Part shown: piece after piece, positions 33,159 to 33,756 of the stretch
Position numbering within the stretch: the first letter of the stretch is position 1
Layout: each line of letters begins with the position of its first letter
NCBI GenBank assembly: GCA_009602735.1
Contig: WELA01007307.1
Location: 94,772 to 128,527, forward strand
Reading direction: 5' to 3'
DNA: 33,756 nt
Origin: Mesotaenium endlicherianum
Lineage: Eukaryota > Streptophyta > Zygnematophyceae > Zygnematales > Mesotaeniaceae
Notes under the pieces: generated by a model
The model's database searches: none
Seen by the model: only the letters and a program-made list of their open reading frames with translations
What the model was told of the DNA's origin: nothing
Translations under genes and position numbers: made by a program

Positions 33159-33756
33159 CTGCTCACCCGCAGCGCTAGCCCATCAAGCACATGTGGTGAG
33201 ACCATGCGTGAGACATATGACAAATTGATGCGTGAGATACAGCGATGCTGTCTTTTCGGGGTTCTTGGGCTGTGGGTCCTCGTGGGCTGCCAGAGGGCCG
33301 AGGCAGACTGAGGGCGCGAGTGTGTTGCAGTGAAGGGAGGGGAGGCGGGAGAAGAAGAGTTGCGCCTGTGCTGACGAGCCTCCCTCCTTACTCCTTTTTT
33401 GGAGATTTTGTTGTCTTCTTTGCAGTCATAGATATACACCAAGACTGCAGGCGTCAGCATAGTGACAAGGAATGCTCGCACTTACACCCAGGCAAGAAGG
33501 TGGAGAAAGGGGAGGAAGAACGGGAGGGGGGGGGGGTCAAGAGAATCTACAATTAACCTGTAGCAGTAATAGAGTTTCTAAGGTCGAGTTGTCAGGCGTG
33601 TAGGGTGTACGGTTCACAGCCTCGCCTGGCCTGGCTCTTGTGCCTGGCAGTCTTGCTCCCTTGGGTGCGTATTGAAGCCGTAGAAGGCTCCTGGAAGAGG
33701 GAGGATGGCAAGGGGGACAAGGGGAAAAGGAGGGAGAAGGGGGGGAAGGGAGGAGG
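33159..33756 (-). other. Probable DUF3054 intron(s), with purine-rich tracts on the plus strand
   Basis: The plus strand has G/A-rich runs at 33481-33535 and 33690-33756, so the DUF3054 sense strand is pyrimidine-rich there, as expected before acceptors. A candidate acceptor (ctcttccag) precedes 33690, and an open stretch of about 60 bases follows it, but no reading frame could be tied to the protein family. Confidence 0.4.

Noticed and set aside
32413-33228. Plus-strand 271-codon open frame
   Set aside because: It is antisense to the DUF3054 exons, which have clear family motifs and matching splice phases; this frame has no motif.
33620-33690. Acceptor plus open stretch as the missing upstream DUF3054 exon
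   Set aside because: Neither frame gives the expected N-terminal helix (an F-A-A-I-G-R-like motif), and the exit phase could not be fixed.

Overview
This window is nuclear DNA from a photosynthetic eukaryote of the green lineage (land plant or green alga; a streptophyte fits best, but I cannot name the species). The reasons are intron-rich genes with GT-AG (and one GC-AG) splice sites, a plant-type GBA2 glucosylceramidase, a plant-type ABCG half transporter, a short mitochondrial-type ribosomal protein uL18 and two proteins with green-lineage or plastid character. Most genes only appear when short exons are joined, so the long open frames in the introns are mostly shadows. Gene models below were built by matching splice sites and reading phase by eye.

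Layout. (1) 85-2768, plus strand: the last five exons of a GBA2-type non-lysosomal glucosylceramidase; the 5' part lies outside. (2) About 3.0-10.3 kb: a tandem duplication of about 3.8 kb. Each unit carries a minus-strand gene for a multi-pass membrane protein ending in a SAM (sterile alpha motif) domain. I do not recognise this architecture. Both copies carry apparent reading-frame breaks at different places; in copy B the break can be removed by a 76-nt GT-AG intron made from sequence that is exonic in copy A. (3) 11446-20651, plus strand: a complete ten-exon ABCG half transporter of 678 residues, with a GC-AG first intron, a 115-base assembly gap in intron 4, an unexplained exon-like segment in intron 3, and five decaying tandem copies of the exon 9/intron 9 junction. 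(4) 21378-21719, minus: mitochondrial-type uL18, convergent with the ABCG gene. (5) 25348-27379, minus: a four-exon, 180-residue protein with a transit-peptide-like N-terminus and a C-terminal CxxC...HxxC motif. (6) 29480-30291, plus: an F-box/leucine-rich-repeat-like gene, broken or very finely spliced. (7) 31937-33158, minus: the last three exons of a DUF3054 membrane protein, the final exon coding only nine residues.

The left two thirds (0-20 kb) are GC-rich with many TG/GC microsatellites. The stretches at about 12-13 kb and 20.7-28 kb are AT-richer and repeat-poor. TG-rich and pyrimidine-rich tracts lie on the sense strand of introns whichever way the gene points. The genes do not form an obvious pathway; they are ordinary neighbours in a eukaryotic genome. 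The SAM/membrane tandem pair is the least familiar element.
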